From: CAYQDF01 sp964416175
GTDB taxonomy: Bacteria > Chloroflexota > Anaerolineae > Anaerolineales > UBA4823
Direction: 5' to 3'
Assembly (NCBI GenBank): GCA_964416175.1
Contig: CAYQDF010000071.1
Coordinates: 1-16,158 of the forward strand
Length of the DNA stretch: 16,158 nt
Below are positions 15,152-16,158 of this stretch, in pieces. The first letter of the stretch is position 1, and each line of letters starts with the position of its first letter. A program made the translations under genes and the position numbers. The notes under the pieces were generated by a model, which ran no database searches, was not told where the DNA came from, and was given only the letters and a program-made list of their open reading frames with translations.

Positions 15152-15187
15152 ACGGGCTGGCGGGATCTCTCCGCCAGCCCGTTTCGA
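15152..15187. terminator. Convergent terminator between folD and the lipoprotein gene
   Basis: A perfect 12-bp stem, ACGGGCTGGCGG (15152-15163) with its complement at 15171-15182, has a seven-base loop and a T-rich tail (TTTCGATT) on the plus strand. It begins 24 bases after the folD stop. The minus-strand gene ends at 15201 and can use the same hairpin, though the T tail is poor in that direction. Confidence 0.75.
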
Positions 15188-15200
15188 TTCTCACGCGGAT

Positions 15201-15974
15201 TTACGGAAGGATTTTGAAAGTCTGCAGCATTTCCAGGCCGTACTCTCCGAGAGGAGTCAGTTTGTAGACGTACCCGTGGGCCAGGAAGAAATAGAATTCG
15301 TTTGGCGCGATCAGGCGGGCGAGGACCACTTTGTAACCGACCAGGTCTCCAAGATGGAATTCTTCATAGCTGGCATCCGGCGTGCGTTGCTTGAGGAAAG
15401 CCTCCAGGGTATCGGTTGTGGCTGTGTAGACTTCGACGCTGAACTGCGGGATCTCAAGGTCAGCTGTATCGCCTTCGGCGAGCTCTTTATCCTGGAAGCG
15501 CACGCGAAAGAGCAGGTCCTGGTCGATGTTCTTCAAAAGATCGATCTCGGGCAGGATGACAAAATGCTGCGGATAAGCGATCGAAAACTTGTAGTTGTTC
15601 TCCGTAAATGTGTTCCATGCGACAACTTCACCGGGCTTGCCAGCAGAGCCGCTTCCGGGCATGCTCGAATCGAGCGAGCCAGATTGATCGCCTGAGGAAC
15701 CGCTCGGGGCGGTCTCCCCGGATTTGCTGATATTCCCGGATGAATCGTCGGATGAACTGTCGATATTGCCACCTTCGCCCTCACCGCTCCCGCCTGGACC
15801 GGGCGTGATCTCGAGGGGCCCGGCGCCCTCCGCGAGGAGATCTACTCCAGGTTCGCCTTCGGAGCCTGCTTCGGGTGAATCGCCTGCAGAGAGCAACCGG
15901 TCGATTTCACCAGGCGCGCAGGCGGTTGAAAAGAGCACCACCAATAATGCTAATGTAACCAGGATTTGTTTCAT
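15201..15974 (-). CDS. Lipoprotein with Gly/Ser-rich linker and PsbP-like C-terminal domain
   Basis: A 257-residue predicted lipoprotein of unknown function. The signal peptide MKQILVTLALLVVLFSTAC ends in a lipobox with Cys19. Residues 20-118 are low complexity, rich in Gly, Ser, Glu and Asp, with no predicted fold. From about 119 a compact domain begins: WNTFTENNYKFSIAYPQHFVI (120-140) resembles the first strands of PsbP-like or DUF1795-type domains found in many bacterial lipoproteins. Alternating hydrophobic strands continue to FKILP at the end. Its role is unknown; surface attachment is inferred. AAGGAGG lies about nine bases before the ATG. It converges with folD and shares the hairpin between them. 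No enzymatic motif is seen. Confidence 0.88.
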   Translation of the reverse strand: MKQILVTLALLVVLFSTACAPGEIDRLLSAGDSPEAGSEGEPGVDLLAEGAGPLEITPGPGGSGEGEGGNIDSSSDDSSGNISKSGETAPSGSSGDQSGSLDSSMPGSGSAGKPGEVVAWNTFTENNYKFSIAYPQHFVILPEIDLLKNIDQDLLFRVRFQDKELAEGDTADLEIPQFSVEVYTATTDTLEAFLKQRTPDASYEEFHLGDLVGYKVVLARLIAPNEFYFFLAHGYVYKLTPLGEYGLEMLQTFKILP

Positions 15975-16007
15975 AGTATTTGCCTCCTTACAAAAGACAT
16001 GTGAACG

Positions 16008-16037
16008 ATTATAACTTTGGATTTCTGTCTAGGTTTA
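16008..16037 (-). promoter_or_regulatory. Promoter of the lipoprotein gene
   Basis: A perfect -10 TATAAT (16008-16013, minus strand) lies 33 bases before the ATG. The best -35 candidate, TAAACC (16032-16037), is weak and 18 bases away. Two small symmetric elements cover the -35 area: GTCTA/TAGAC (16027-16040, four-base loop) and the palindrome AGACGTCT (16037-16044), possibly a regulator site. Confidence 0.6.
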
Positions 16038-16080
16038 GACGTCTGACGACAATGAATTGTTCCGGATGTTGGTTTAACAG

Positions 16081-16106
16081 CAGAAGCCCTCGCTGGAGGG
16101 CTTCTG
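16081..16106. terminator. Hairpin, possible terminator of a gene to the right
   Basis: An 11-bp perfect stem (CAGAAGCCCTC at 16081-16091 and its complement at 16096-16106) has a GCTG loop. No T-run follows on either strand, so termination is only suggested by its strength and its place upstream of the lipoprotein promoter. The remaining 52 bases to the right edge hold no gene I can support. Confidence 0.5.
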
Positions 16107-16158
16107 GAAATCCTGAATTCAATTGGAGCGTTTAAGGGAAACCTTATGGTGTGTCACC

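Noticed and set aside
16107..16158. End of a minus-strand gene or start of a plus-strand gene at the right edge
   Set aside because: A short minus frame ending at a TGA and a plus ATG near 16144 are both possible, but fewer than 15 codons are visible in either, which is too little to support a call.

Overview
The window looks like chromosomal DNA from a moderately GC-rich bacterium of the phylum Chloroflexota, most likely class Anaerolineae. This is inferred from style, not from a marker gene: lipoproteins whose lipidated Cys is followed by Ala/Pro/Thr/Glu or Gly/Ser linkers, and a membrane Ser/Thr kinase with a Thr/Pro linker leading to a PD40 beta-propeller. No RNA gene, CRISPR array, transposase, integrase or phage gene was found.

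Left half (1-8418, all minus strand). Read in transcription order, a branched-chain or other amino-acid ABC importer comes first: livK (lipoprotein binding protein), livH, livM, livG and livF. It is followed by an ornithine cyclodeaminase/mu-crystallin family reductase, a DAO-family FAD oxidoreductase, and the start of cinA, which runs off the left edge. Spacing inside livHMGF is 11-16 nt, and the reductase and oxidase genes overlap. livK has a good promoter (TTGACC, 17 nt, TAAAAT) and a leader of about 200 nt. A hairpin with a T tail lies between livK and livH and could make binding protein more abundant than transporter. The simplest reading is uptake of an amino acid or derivative, then oxidation to an imino or keto acid by the flavoenzyme, with the reductase interconverting imine and amine. 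The substrate is unknown.

Middle (8419-8824). A divergent intergenic region carries the livK promoter and leader and a weak promoter candidate for the plus-strand gene.

Right half (8825-15127, plus strand). It holds a six-TM membrane protein of unknown family, gyrB with a GTG start, a transmembrane Ser/Thr kinase with an external six-bladed propeller, and folD. A strong hairpin ends folD and also faces a convergent minus-strand gene for a PsbP-like lipoprotein (15201-15974). The last ~140 bases hold that gene's promoter and another hairpin. No confident gene is visible at the right edge.

Most of the window is ordinary metabolism and housekeeping. The less ordinary points are the double-length LivM, the oxidase/reductase pair behind an amino-acid importer, the livK leader with an extended Shine-Dalgarno complement, a long near-palindrome before cinA, and a heptad inverted repeat between livF and the reductase gene. 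I see no clear sign of a wholly new system.
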